A stretch of DNA of 64,000 nucleotides from Magnetospirillum sp. UT-4 (GTDB lineage: Bacteria > Pseudomonadota > Alphaproteobacteria > Rhodospirillales > Magnetospirillaceae), in contig NZ_CACVCG010000013.1 in NCBI RefSeq assembly GCF_902729435.1, forward strand, positions 62,001 through 126,000, in the 5' to 3' direction. Made by a program: the position numbers and the translations under genes. Position 1 is the stretch's first letter; every line of letters starts with the position of its first letter. Below are positions 37,322 to 45,064 of this stretch, piece by piece. A model generated the notes under the pieces. The model did not search any database. It saw only the letters and a list, made by a program, of their open reading frames with translations, and was not told where the DNA came from.

Positions 37322-37723
37322 TCAGGCCGGATCGAGGGCGGCGACCAGATCGGTGTGGCGGAAGTCGTCGCCGACGAACAGCAACGCCTCGCCGGTCACC
37401 TTGGCCAAGGCATAGGCGAAGCAGTCGCCGAAATTGAGGCGGGCGGGATGACCGCTGCCCTTGCCGAAATCGCGGTAGGCGTCGCGGGCGACGCGCACCT
37501 GCGCCTCGGTGACCGGTTCCACCTTCAGGCCGGCCACCGCTATCAAGTCGTCGAACCGCCGGCTGGCGACCGGATCGCGGCCGCCATCGATGACCACGGC
37601 CGATTCCAGCAGATTGGCCGCCGAGATGCGCCGGTTCGGGGCGGCGGCGATGGCCTCGGCGCAGGCGGCCGCTTCCGGTTCGTCGCGCAGGATGGCGATC
37701 AGCGCCGAGGAATCCACGATCAC
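37322..37723 (-). CDS. vapC: VapC-type PIN-domain toxin
   Basis: A 133-residue PIN domain. Acidic metal-binding residues are D4 (MIVDSSAL), E40 (SAANLLES), D100 ([11 protein letters not shown]) and D119/D120 (FVGDDF). VapC toxins are RNases of tRNA or rRNA. The ATG overlaps the stop of the small antitoxin gene upstream (ATGA), the usual order antitoxin then toxin. It sits between gmhB (43-base gap) and htpX. All four acidic positions are present, so it is probably active. Confidence 0.9.
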   Translation of the reverse strand: MIVDSSALIAILRDEPEAAACAEAIAAAPNRRISAANLLESAVVIDGGRDPVASRRFDDLIAVAGLKVEPVTEAQVRVARDAYRDFGKGSGHPARLNFGDCFAYALAKVTGEALLFVGDDFRHTDLVAALDPA

Positions 37724-37974
37724 CGCGGCAATCCCCGTTCGTCATAAAGAAGCTCGCCATGGTCGATGGAGCGATAAGGCTCCTTCAGGCGGGCGGCGCA
37801 ATCGCGCCCGATGGCCCGCAGGCGTTCGGCCAGCGGGCCGGCCTCGTGCCCGCGGAGTCGTTCAAGGCGTTCGCGCACGGCCTCGGTCACCGCGGTGGTC
37901 ATGCTCTCGCCGGTCAGGGAGGCCAGTTCATGGATCAGGCGGCCGGTCTCGGGGTTCTTGATGTTCAGGCCCAT
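37720..37974 (-). CDS. vapB: VapB-type (Rv0623-like) antitoxin
   Basis: An 84-residue protein from ATG 37974 with AAAGG 9 bases upstream. The N-terminus [28 protein letters not shown] is the ribbon-helix-helix-like DNA-binding start of this VapB group, and the acidic/basic tail ([17 protein letters not shown]) would wrap the PIN toxin. The open frame upstream of 37974 is a compositional artefact. It should repress its own operon and neutralise the toxin. Confidence 0.88.
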   Translation of the reverse strand: MGLNIKNPETGRLIHELASLTGESMTTAVTEAVRERLERLRGHEAGPLAERLRAIGRDCAARLKEPYRSIDHGELLYDERGLPR

Positions 37975-38050
37975 GGCGGGAACCTTTCTACCGTGACATG
38001 GCGGAATTCTACCACCGCCCATCCGTCCGGAGAAGCCGCCAAAGGTGGCA

Positions 38051-39025
38051 TCACCCCCACGGCCCCTTCCTGCGCCCCCCGGCGCCGCCCCACGGGCTGC
38101 CCGCCTGGCGCGCGGCCGGGGCGGTGGCGGTGGTGGCATTGGCGCGCACATCCCAGGTCATGCCGGCCTCGGCGGCCATGGCGCGCAGGGCGGCGATGCG
38201 GTTGTCCATGCTGGGATGGGTCGAGAACAGATTGTCCATGCCCTTTCCGGCCAGCGGGTTGACGATGAACAGATGGGCGGTGGCGGGATTGCGCTCGGCG
38301 GCCGGGTTGGGGATGGCGTGGGCCGCCTGCTCCAGGCGATCCAGCGCGCTGGCCAGCCACAGCGGGTTGCCGCAGATGCGCGCGCCCTCGGCATCGGCGG
38401 CGTATTCGCGGGTGCGCGAGATGGCCATCTGCACCAGCGAGGCGGCCAGGGGGGCCAGCACCATCATGACGATGCCGCCGATCAGGCCGAGGCCGCCGCC
38501 GCCCTCCTCGTCCTCGCGGTGGCCGCCGAACATGGAGGAGAATGCGAACATGTTGGCCAGCATGCCGATGGCGCCGGCGATGGTGGCGGTGATGGTCATC
38601 ACCAGGGTGTCGCGGTTGGCGACGTGGGCCAGCTCGTGCGCCATCACGCCCTCCACCTCCTCGGGGCTGAGGCGATCCAGCAGGCCGGTGGTGGCGGCCA
38701 CCGAGGCGTGCTCGGGGCTGCGGCCGGTGGCGAAGGCGTTGGGCTGATCGTTGTCGATGATGAACACCTTGGGCATGGGCATGCCGGCCCGCGCCGTCAG
38801 ACGCTCGACGATGGCCACCAGGCCGGGCGCCGAATGGCGGTCCACCTGCTGGGCGCCGTACATGGACAGCACCATCTTGTCGGAATTCCACCAGGCGAAG
38901 GCGTTCATGGCGCCGGCCATCAGCAGCGCGATCAGCATGCCGCCCTGGCCCCCGATCAGCCCGCCGATGGCGACGAGCAATCCGGTCAGCGCGGCGAGAA
39001 GGATGGCGGTGCGGGCGTAGGACAT
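38051..39025 (-). CDS. htpX: Membrane zinc metalloprotease HtpX
   Basis: A 324-residue M48B protease. Two hydrophobic spans are within the first 45 residues ([37 protein letters not shown]). The zinc motif HELAH is at 130-134 with the third ligand E in [13 protein letters not shown]; two more spans lie at about 145-165 and 185-205. It degrades damaged membrane proteins. ATG 39025 fits the family start; the frame continues upstream but that part is not coding. The C-terminal about 35 residues are Ala/Gly-rich. It diverges from gmhA across 143 bases. Confidence 0.95.
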   Translation of the reverse strand: MSYARTAILLAALTGLLVAIGGLIGGQGGMLIALLMAGAMNAFAWWNSDKMVLSMYGAQQVDRHSAPGLVAIVERLTARAGMPMPKVFIIDNDQPNAFATGRSPEHASVAATTGLLDRLSPEEVEGVMAHELAHVANRDTLVMTITATIAGAIGMLANMFAFSSMFGGHREDEEGGGGLGLIGGIVMMVLAPLAASLVQMAISRTREYAADAEGARICGNPLWLASALDRLEQAAHAIPNPAAERNPATAHLFIVNPLAGKGMDNLFSTHPSMDNRIAALRAMAAEAGMTWDVRANATTATAPAARQAGSPWGGAGGRRKGPWG

Positions 39026-39168
39026 GGGCTGAGGGTCCCGAGGTTGGTACGGCCCAAGTTGAATAAGTAAATCGGGCCCGGCGTTCAAGCCCGCCCAGCC
39101 TCCACTTAAGGGCTTGGGCGCACCCGCCCGATCTGGTAACACTCCCGTCGCTGAGACCGGAGCACGGC

Positions 39169-39789
39169 ATGACGTTTCCCGAGCACCCCTTCCCCTCCAT
39201 CGCGACGTTTTTCGATGCCTATGCCGAGCAGCTGGCGCGCGCCGCCGCCTCGGTACCGCGTCCGGCGCTGGAGGCGGCGCAGGTCCTGCTGCGCGAGGCG
39301 CACGACCGCGGCGCCACCGTCTATGCCTGCGGCAATGGCGGCTCGGCGGCCATCTCCAACCATCTGGTCTGCGACCATTCGCGCGGCCTGTCCTGCGACA
39401 CCGGCCTCAGGCCCCGCGTCCATTCCCTGTCGGCCACCGTCGAGGTGCTGACCGCCATCGCCAACGACATCGCCTATGCCGAGGTGTTCGTCGGCCAGCT
39501 GCGCCTGCTGGCGCGGCCCGGCGACGTGCTGATCACCATCAGCTCGTCGGGCGATTCGGAAAACGTCGTGCGCGCCGTCCAATGGGCCAGGGACAACGGC
39601 CTGGGCACCATCGCCATGACCGGCTTCGGCGGTGGGCGCACCGCCGCGATGGCCGACGTCAACATCCACGTGGACGGCGACAATTACGGCATCGTCGAGG
39701 ATCTGCACCAGTCGATCATGCATGCCCTGGCCCAGTACCTGCGCCAGACCCACATGCCCGCCGATCTGGTGGCGGCGCGGAAGTTCTGA
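39169..39789 (+). CDS. gmhA: Sedoheptulose-7-phosphate isomerase-like SIS protein
   Basis: A 206-residue SIS-domain protein with [18 protein letters not shown] at 52-69, [13 protein letters not shown] in the phosphate site and [17 protein letters not shown] near 182, the pattern of GmhA and its close relatives. It converts sedoheptulose 7-phosphate to D-glycero-manno-heptose 7-phosphate, the first heptose step. gmhB, the phosphatase of the same pathway, is at 36709 on the opposite strand. wecB starts one base after its stop, so the two are co-expressed. Confidence 0.9.
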   Translation: MTFPEHPFPSIATFFDAYAEQLARAAASVPRPALEAAQVLLREAHDRGATVYACGNGGSAAISNHLVCDHSRGLSCDTGLRPRVHSLSATVEVLTAIANDIAYAEVFVGQLRLLARPGDVLITISSSGDSENVVRAVQWARDNGLGTIAMTGFGGGRTAAMADVNIHVDGDNYGIVEDLHQSIMHALAQYLRQTHMPADLVAARKF

Positions 39790-39790
39790 C

Positions 39791-40873
39791 ATGACCACCG
39801 TCCTCAACGTGGTGGGGGCGCGGCCCAATTTCATGAAGATCGGCCCCGTGCTGCGGGCGCTGAAGGCCAAAGGGATGGCGGCGCCGCTGCTGCACACCGG
39901 CCAGCATTACGACGCCGCCATGAACGACCGCATCTTCGCCGATCTCGGCCTGCCCGAGCCGGACGTCAACCTGGAGGTCGGCTCCGGCAGCCATGCCCGC
40001 CAGACCGCCGACGTCATGACCCGCTTCGAGCCGGTGCTGGACGAGATGAAGCCCGATGCCGTGCTGGTGGTGGGCGACGTCAACTCGACCATCGCCTGCG
40101 CCCTGGTGGCGGCCAAGAAGGGCGTCCGGGTGATCCACGTCGAGGCCGGCCTGAGATCCTATGACCGCGCCATGCCGGAGGAGGTCAACCGGGTGCTGAC
40201 CGACCAGATCTCGGATTTCCTGTTCACCACCGAGCGCGAGGCCGAGGCCAATCTGGTGCGCGAGGGCATCGACCCGGCCCGGGTGTTCTTCGTCGGCAAC
40301 GTCATGATCGATTCCCTGCTGTTCAGCCTGGACAAGGCGGTACCGGCCGCCGCGACCCTGGGCGGGCTGGCGGGCGGCTACACCCTGGTCACCCTGCACC
40401 GGCCCTCCAACGTGGACGTGCCCGGGGTGCTGGGGCCGCTGGTGGAGTGCCTGATCGAAATGGCCGCCGCCGCCCCGGTGATCTTTCCCTGCCATCCCCG
40501 CACCCGCGCCCGGCTGGAGGCGGCCGGGCTGCTTGCCGGGATCGAGGCCGCCGGCATCCGCCTGCTGCCGCCCCAGGGCTACCTGGAAATGCTGGGCCTG
40601 ATGCGCGGCGCCCGGGTGGTGGTCACCGATTCCGGCGGCCTGCAGGAGGAGACCACGGCGCTGGGCGTGCCCTGCGTCACCGTGCGCGAGAACACCGAGC
40701 GCCCGATCACCATCACCCATGGCACCAACACCCTGGTCGGCACCGACCCGGCCAGGGTGATGGCGGCCTTTCGCGACGTCCTCGCCACCGGCGGCAAGGC
40801 CGGCCGCATCCCGGAATTGTGGGACGGCCACGCCGCCGAACGCATCGCCGCGGTGCTGGCGGAGCGGCTGTAG
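39791..40873 (+). CDS. wecB: UDP-GlcNAc 2-epimerase (non-hydrolysing)
   Basis: A 360-residue GT-B-like epimerase that makes UDP-ManNAc for surface polysaccharides. Motifs: VVGARPNFMKIGPV at the start, HTGQHYDAAM, HVEAGLRSYDRAMPEEVNR and TDSGGLQEE. ATG 39791 follows the gmhA stop by one base; the upstream continuation of the frame is inside gmhA. A UDP-ManNAc dehydrogenase was not seen in the window. The toxin-antitoxin pair follows after 60 bases. Confidence 0.95.
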   Translation: MTTVLNVVGARPNFMKIGPVLRALKAKGMAAPLLHTGQHYDAAMNDRIFADLGLPEPDVNLEVGSGSHARQTADVMTRFEPVLDEMKPDAVLVVGDVNSTIACALVAAKKGVRVIHVEAGLRSYDRAMPEEVNRVLTDQISDFLFTTEREAEANLVREGIDPARVFFVGNVMIDSLLFSLDKAVPAAATLGGLAGGYTLVTLHRPSNVDVPGVLGPLVECLIEMAAAAPVIFPCHPRTRARLEAAGLLAGIEAAGIRLLPPQGYLEMLGLMRGARVVVTDSGGLQEETTALGVPCVTVRENTERPITITHGTNTLVGTDPARVMAAFRDVLATGGKAGRIPELWDGHAAERIAAVLAERL

Positions 40874-40933
40874 GCGTCCTTGACCCCGGTCCCGCCGATG
40901 GCTAACTTAGCTAAGTCGCCCTGGAGATCGGAA

Positions 40934-41167
40934 ATGCAGCGGGTCAGCATCCACGCCGCCAAGACCAACCTGTCGAAATTGATCGAGGCCGCCCTGAACG
41001 GTGAAGAGGTGGTCATCGCCCGCGGCAGCAAGCCGGTGGTGCGCCTGGTTCCGGTCATCCAAGGCTCGTTCAAGATCGGCCTGTTGAAGGGCCAGCTGGG
41101 CGACGGTCCGGACTTCTTCGAGCCCCTGGACGACAGCGACCTCGATCTGTGGGAAGGCGGCCGTTGA
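40934..41167 (+). CDS. Phd/YefM-type antitoxin
   Basis: A 77-residue protein from ATG 40934 with GGAG 7 bases upstream. QRVSIHAAKTNLSKLIEAA is the classical Phd N-terminus (DNA-binding and dimer part), followed by VVIARGSKPVVRLVP. The acidic tail (FFEPLDDSDLDLWEG) would cover the toxin. The start differs from an open upstream extension to 40880. It is coupled to the PIN toxin through a TTGA overlap. Confidence 0.9.
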   Translation: MQRVSIHAAKTNLSKLIEAALNGEEVVIARGSKPVVRLVPVIQGSFKIGLLKGQLGDGPDFFEPLDDSDLDLWEGGR

Positions 41168-41547
41168 CGGCCTTCCTGCTCGATACCCATGCCTGGGCCT
41201 GGAGCCTGTCCGGAGACGGCCGGCTGTCCGCTGCGGCCCTGAACGCCATCGACGGCGCCGATACGGTACTGGTCAGCCCCATCAGCTTCTTCGAGATCGC
41301 GCAGAAGGTCCGCCTTGGCAAATGGCCGGAAATGGAGCCGTTCGCCGCCAACCTGGGTGACCTCCTGAGCCAGCAAGGTGGGACGCAGGCGAATTTCGAC
41401 GCCACCGTCTGCATTACAGCCGGGCTGATGGAGTGGTCCCACCGCGATCCCTTCGACCGCCTGCTCGCCGCCACCGCTCGGCGCCACAACGTGTCCCTGG
41501 TCTCGGCCGACAGCGTGTTCGACGGCGTGGTCGACAGGGTCTGGTGA
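41164..41547 (+). CDS. PIN-domain toxin (VapC family, Phd partner type)
   Basis: A 127-residue PIN protein starting with TTG 41164, which overlaps the antitoxin stop as TTGA; FLLDTHAWAWSL is the normal start of this family, so the in-frame ATG at 41149 is unlikely. Acidic residues D7, E44, D95/D98 and D116 occupy the metal site. Expected activity is RNA cleavage. Its stop shares one base with the ATG of the deacetylase gene (TGATG), so a selfish module is translationally linked to a glycan enzyme. Confidence 0.9.
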   Translation: MTAFLLDTHAWAWSLSGDGRLSAAALNAIDGADTVLVSPISFFEIAQKVRLGKWPEMEPFAANLGDLLSQQGGTQANFDATVCITAGLMEWSHRDPFDRLLAATARRHNVSLVSADSVFDGVVDRVW

Positions 41548-42371
41548 TGGCCGGGCTCGCCACCCTCCTCGCCCCGCCGCTGCTGGCCGCGACCCGCATC
41601 CTCAACGCCCTGACCGGCGGGCACGGCCACCGGCTGCTGCTGCTGCACGACGTGCCGCCCGAGGAGATGGCGGCGCTGGACCGGCTGGCCGGGTCGCTCA
41701 CCCTGGCCCCGCCGGCCGAGCTGGAGGCGTTGCTGGACGGCCGCGCCCGCCCGCGCGCCGCCACCACGCCGACCTTCGACGACGGCTTCGCCTCGAACCT
41801 GGAGGCGGCGGCGGTGGTCGAGGGCCATGGCGGACGCGCCATCTTCTTCGTCTGCCCCGGCCTGATCGACCTGCCCTGGCCTGAACAGCGCGCCGCCATC
41901 GCCGCCAACGTCTTCAACGGCAGGCGAAGGCCCGAGGACATCCCCGAACGCATGCGGCTGATGACCTGGGACGAACTGCGCGGCCTGGCGGCGCGCGGCC
42001 ATGTCATCGCCAACCACACCATGAGTCACCGCCGCCTGACCACCCTGGACGCCGCCGGTGTCGAGGCCGAAATCGGCCAGGCGGCGGCGCGGCTGGCGGC
42101 CGAGCTGGGGGCCAAGGGCGACTGGTTCGCCTTCCCCTTCGGCGACATCGGCAGCATCGGGGCCGAGGCCCTGACCATCGCGGCGCGGCACCACCGCTTC
42201 TGCCGCTCGGGCATCCGCGGTCCCAACCGGAACGGGACCAGCCCGGCGGCGGTGCTGGCCGACCACGTCGATCTCGCCGCCCCCGTCGCCTATCAACGCC
42301 TCGCCGCCGAGGGCGGCCTGGACTGGCGCTACCGCGCGGCGCGGCGGCGATTGGCGGAGTACACCGTCTGA
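41547..42371 (+). CDS. Polysaccharide deacetylase (NodB-like)
   Basis: A 274-residue protein. The metal motif TFDDG is at 76-80 and NHTMSH supplies H157 and H161; FAFPFGDIG near 192-200 is the usual third element. These are the CE4 metal-dependent deacetylase residues, which remove N-acetyl groups from polysaccharide or lipid-linked sugars. No signal peptide is seen, so it may act on a cytoplasmic or membrane-linked precursor. After its stop the glycan region ends and degraded genes begin. Confidence 0.85.
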   Translation: MAGLATLLAPPLLAATRILNALTGGHGHRLLLLHDVPPEEMAALDRLAGSLTLAPPAELEALLDGRARPRAATTPTFDDGFASNLEAAAVVEGHGGRAIFFVCPGLIDLPWPEQRAAIAANVFNGRRRPEDIPERMRLMTWDELRGLAARGHVIANHTMSHRRLTTLDAAGVEAEIGQAAARLAAELGAKGDWFAFPFGDIGSIGAEALTIAARHHRFCRSGIRGPNRNGTSPAAVLADHVDLAAPVAYQRLAAEGGLDWRYRAARRRLAEYTV

Positions 42372-42539
42372 CCGTGCGACGTGCTTGAGCCATCGGCTGT
42401 GAAGAACGCTGACCCTGGCAGTTTGGTCGTGTCCCCCCGACACGCCGCGTGGGATAGCCGGGCATCCCACAATGGCGGTTTTCACCGTCCGTCTCCCCCG
42501 GACATCAGCCTGCCGTTCACGGTTGCCCCTGCCCACACT

Positions 42540-42554
42540 TATCACTAACTGATA
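42540..42554. promoter_or_regulatory. Palindrome TATCA-N5-TGATA, possible operator
   Basis: A perfect 5-base inverted repeat with a 5-base spacer lies 10 bases before the TumE-like gene start at 42565. It stands in the usual position of an autoregulatory operator of a toxin-antitoxin operon, or could be an attachment-site core. The 168 bases before it (42372-42539) show no gene or other recognised element. Confidence 0.35.
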
Positions 42555-42564
42555 TGTGTTGAGG

Positions 42565-42865
42565 ATGGACAACGCCAACGAAACCCTCTCGTACCTGCTC
42601 GACCTCGATGGTGAGGAGATTATCTACGCCAACGGCCATGTGGCACGGTTAAAGGTCAAAGAGATTGGTGCGACGCCGGAGAAGCCCCACGGCATCTCGT
42701 ATTCTCTGACCTACCACGCACGAGATGGTCGGCGGCTGATGCGTTAAGACAATGCCCACGGCGCTGCCCATCGCGGCGGTAGGTTCGTCGAACGGCAGAC
42801 CGCCTTTGACCATTGGCACCGTGACGAAGCGGATGAAGGGCGACCATACCCGTTCGTGACCGCTG
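42565..42865 (+). pseudogene. TumE-like (DUF6516) toxin gene with in-frame stop and lost 3' end
   Basis: From ATG 42565 the frame reads as a TumE-family toxin (HGISYSLTYHARDGRR), meets TAA at 42745-42747, and goes on in the same frame with the conserved rest of the family (DNAHG, FDHWHRDEADEGRPYPF). The stop replaces a codon that is normally Phe or Tyr before DNAH. After about 42860 the similarity ends, so the C-terminal helix is also missing. No TumA-like HTH antitoxin gene follows. Double damage makes it a pseudogene. Confidence 0.75.
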
Positions 42866-42904
42866 CGAGACCGACCACGTTTCGCTGCCCGAGGCGCCGA
42901 CGCC

Positions 42905-43310
42905 GTGACCATGCTCCATGAACTGGCCGAGATCGAGTCCCGCTTCGGCGAGTCCGCCGTGGATGACGTGCGCAAGGCAGCCAATCTGATGCTGCGGCGC
43001 CAATTCCTGTTCGCGGGTGACCGTGGGGCCACCCACGCCTACGAAGTGCTGACCAGCCCACGCTTCCGCATCTACTTCGCCTCCCTCTTCGACGCTTTGG
43101 GCTACGACCTGCGCATCAGCGAGGCGGAGCAGTGGGTCGGCATCCTGCCCGACGTGCATTTGGACTGGTTTCCCCGCATGCGGGCCGAGCACACCATCGT
43201 ACTGCTGGTGCTGACCCTGGCGTGGCAAGAGGAGGTGAACCGGGGCGGCGCCGAATCGCGCGCGGTGGTCGCCACCACGCTCAACGCTCTGTTCGAGCGC
43301 ACCTCAGGCT
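42905..43310 (+). pseudogene. Truncated JetB/MksE-like (DUF4194) Wadjet gene
   Basis: From GTG 42905 about 135 codons read as the N-terminal part of DUF4194 proteins, the JetB subunit of Wadjet defence or MksE of condensins: LHELAEIESRFGESAVDDVR, then RRQFLFAGDRG, then ILPDVHLDWFPRMRAEHTIV and LTLAWQEEVNRG. The family ends about 60 residues later, but here the reading turns to unrelated sequence after FERTSG and stops at 43354. The GTG overlaps a TGA in another frame (GTGA) preceded by an acidic/Pro tail (DHVSLPEAPTP), perhaps the last codons of jetA. jetA, jetC and jetD bodies are absent. Confidence 0.7.
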
Positions 43311-43388
43311 GCCAACGTCCCTTAACTGGGCGACCATGGCCCCGTCATGCGTGAGGTAGTCCAGGTAGATCTCGGTCGTCTTGACAGG
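43302..43388 (-). pseudogene. C-terminal remnant of a tyrosine recombinase/integrase
   Basis: The minus frame from 43388 reads VKTTEIYLDYLTHDG then AMVAQLRD, which is the segment around and after the catalytic Tyr of phage-type integrases (S-V-x-T-T-x-x-Y-L-D-x-L-T). The rest of the enzyme is missing; upstream lies the intact hydrolase gene, downstream the truncated JetB gene. It shows that a mobile element once ended here. Confidence 0.6.
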
Positions 43389-43395
43389 CCCTTGT

Positions 43396-43920
43396 TTACC
43401 CCTTCACCGAGAAGAACACGTGGCCGCCGATTACCATGCGCTGGCGGTAGCGCCCTTGCGCCCATTGCGGCCGTTCGCGGATGCCGTGGAAATAGAGCGC
43501 GCCGTCGGTGGGATCGGGGTTGCCGGCCAGGGCCCGGCGGGCGGCGGTCTGGGCGCGGCTCCAGCCGTACTGGTCGTCGGGCTGGTGCGACGGCTGGGTG
43601 CAGACCCAGCCGAACTGGCAACCGCCGCCGGCCCGCTGATGCACCACGGCGCAGATGGAGCCGGGGAAGGCGGGGTCGTCGGCGCGGTTCAGGGTGACGT
43701 GGGCGACCGCCACCAGGCCGTCATCCGGTTCGCCGCGGGCCTCCCAGTAGACGTTGAGGGCGAGGCAGTGCAGCTCGGCGGCGCTGGCCTTGCGCACCGG
43801 CGCCGGCGGCGGTCCGGGTGGGGTGGCGCCGGCCGCCGGATGCGGTGCGGTGGCCGGTTCGGCCATGCCGAAGCCAAGGGCGAAAGCGGCCGCCGCGAAG
43901 GGGAGGGTCCTGCCGTCCAT
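43396..43920 (-). CDS. SleB/CwlJ-type cell wall hydrolase
   Basis: A 174-residue protein. The first about 22 residues (TLPFAAAAFALGFGMAEPA) form a signal-like hydrophobic segment, then a Pro/Ala linker, then the hydrolase_2 domain: ALNVYWEARGEPDDG with the catalytic Glu region, VTLNRADDPAFPGSICAVV, CQFGWVC and DGALYFHG. These enzymes cleave peptidoglycan glycan strands; in non-sporing proteobacteria they serve wall remodelling. GGGGAACAATCCCC just upstream of the ATG forms a small hairpin. Confidence 0.9.
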   Translation of the reverse strand: MDGRTLPFAAAAFALGFGMAEPATAPHPAAGATPPGPPPAPVRKASAAELHCLALNVYWEARGEPDDGLVAVAHVTLNRADDPAFPGSICAVVHQRAGGGCQFGWVCTQPSHQPDDQYGWSRAQTAARRALAGNPDPTDGALYFHGIRERPQWAQGRYRQRMVIGGHVFFSVKG

Positions 43921-44000
43921 GGCGGGGATTGTTCCCCACCGGCACGTCGCGCCGCTACCGGCCGCAAGCCCAGGCCGACCCGGCCCGATTCAGTAGCCGG

Positions 44001-44708
44001 TTAATACCCACAAAGGGTGTGGGGGCCGATGTCCAGGTGCAGATGGTCCTGGTGCAGGCGGTCGTGGTTGGGGGTCAGCGCCACGTTGAAGGTGGAACAC
44101 GAGCCGCGCGCCACGTCGTGCAGGAAGCCCGACCGGGCGCCGCCGGCGCGCCAGTCCTTCTTGACCGACACCATGGTGCCGTCGGCCAGCTCGAAGGCGC
44201 CGATGTCGATGGCCTGGCCCTTGGCATGCTCGCTGAGGCGGCCGCCGCGGCTGCCGCCGTACTGGGCCGCCACCTTGGTCGAGGTGCGCCGCACCCGGCA
44301 ATCGTAGGTGCCCATGTGGTGGATGCGCTTGACCGGCTGGCCGAAGCGGGCGAAGGCGGCCGGCTGCACCACCTCCAGTTCGAAGCGGGCCATGGTGCGG
44401 GCCATGGCGCAGGTGACCACGCCCGGACGGTTCCATGCCACCGTGCCGGCCGCGACCTTGACCGGATTGGTTATGCCGCAGCCCTGGCCGGGCTCGCCGA
44501 AGGCGGCCACCGGCTCGAAGCTGACATGCAGGCCGGCCAGCTCCTGCAGGCAGGCGCTGTCGGGATCGAGGATGACCGGCGGCGGCGCCACCGCCACCGG
44601 CGGCGGGGCGGGCGGGCGGGCGCAGGCCGACACCATGGCCAACAGGATCAACGCGGCAAGGCGAAGACGGGGCAAGGTCGACAATCCCGGAAGTGTTGGT
44701 CCGGGCAA
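44001..44708 (-). CDS. Extensin-like lipoprotein
   Basis: A protein of up to 235 residues. The hydrophobic segment LAALILLAMVSAC ends in a lipobox, so it is a lipoprotein with acyl-Cys near residue 29. After a Pro/Ala linker comes the extensin-like C-terminal domain (PF06904): GCGITNPVKV, HMGTYDCRV, LSEHAKGQAIDIGAF and HQDHLHLDIGPH. The last motifs (H-x-x-D-I, H-x-H) resemble the metal site of LAS peptidases such as MepA, so a wall peptidase role is possible. The start is uncertain: 44708 is TTG and no good ribosome site is visible. A CtrA-type box lies 71-85 bases upstream. Confidence 0.85.
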   Translation of the reverse strand: MPGPTLPGLSTLPRLRLAALILLAMVSACARPPAPPPVAVAPPPVILDPDSACLQELAGLHVSFEPVAAFGEPGQGCGITNPVKVAAGTVAWNRPGVVTCAMARTMARFELEVVQPAAFARFGQPVKRIHHMGTYDCRVRRTSTKVAAQYGGSRGGRLSEHAKGQAIDIGAFELADGTMVSVKKDWRAGGARSGFLHDVARGSCSTFNVALTPNHDRLHQDHLHLDIGPHTLCGY

Positions 44709-45064
44709 TAGTTACCCAAATGGCTACGCAAAAGTCACGAATAAATCGCAATCCTCGCCGGCACGGATGGTTCACCGGTTAATGTTGCGTTAATGGAACC
44801 TTTCGGCGTTGGTGGCTGCCGGTGGCTGCCGTCCCTGCCATTGTTCTCTACAGGCCGTTATGGTCCCAATTCGGCCCTTTTTTGATGCGCCCGCGGCACA
44901 CAATCTCCGCGACACCCGGCGCGTCAACGGCGATGCGGAGAATGAATGGCAGCCTTGCTGTCCTGCTTTCTCGATTCCCCTGGCAATTCGCCGCGTTCAG
45001 GCGTAGACAGGAAGCCCCGCATCGACCGCGGGACAACCGCGAATCCGCCCGCGAAAGGCCGGCC
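44709..45064. other. Divergent intergenic region, 356 bases
   Basis: No gene was found between the extensin-like lipoprotein and gltD. It holds the CtrA-type box at 44779 and the ribosome site AAAGG (45055) of gltD. A sigma-54 site was looked for and not found (TGGCAG at 44947 has the wrong spacing to the next GC). Confidence 0.6.
44779..44793. promoter_or_regulatory. CtrA-type box TTAA-N7-TTAA
   Basis: TTAA TGTTGCG TTAA matches the full consensus of the alphaproteobacterial cell-cycle and motility regulator CtrA. It lies 71-85 bases before the extensin-like lipoprotein start on the minus strand and about 270 before gltD. CtrA commonly controls envelope and division genes, so the lipoprotein is the likelier target. 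Confidence 0.55.

Noticed and set aside
37975..38151. Longer N-terminus for VapB antitoxin
   Set aside because: Pro/Arg-rich antisense-like sequence overlapping the end of htpX; ATG 37974 has the ribosome site and the family start.
43322..43621. Minus-strand open frame of 99 codons next to SleB
   Set aside because: Wrong frame of the hydrolase gene; only the separate frame at 43302-43388 has integrase-like sequence.
44941..44965. Possible sigma-54 promoter before gltD (TGGCAG and TTGC)
   Set aside because: Distance between GG and GC is 7 bases, not the required 10.
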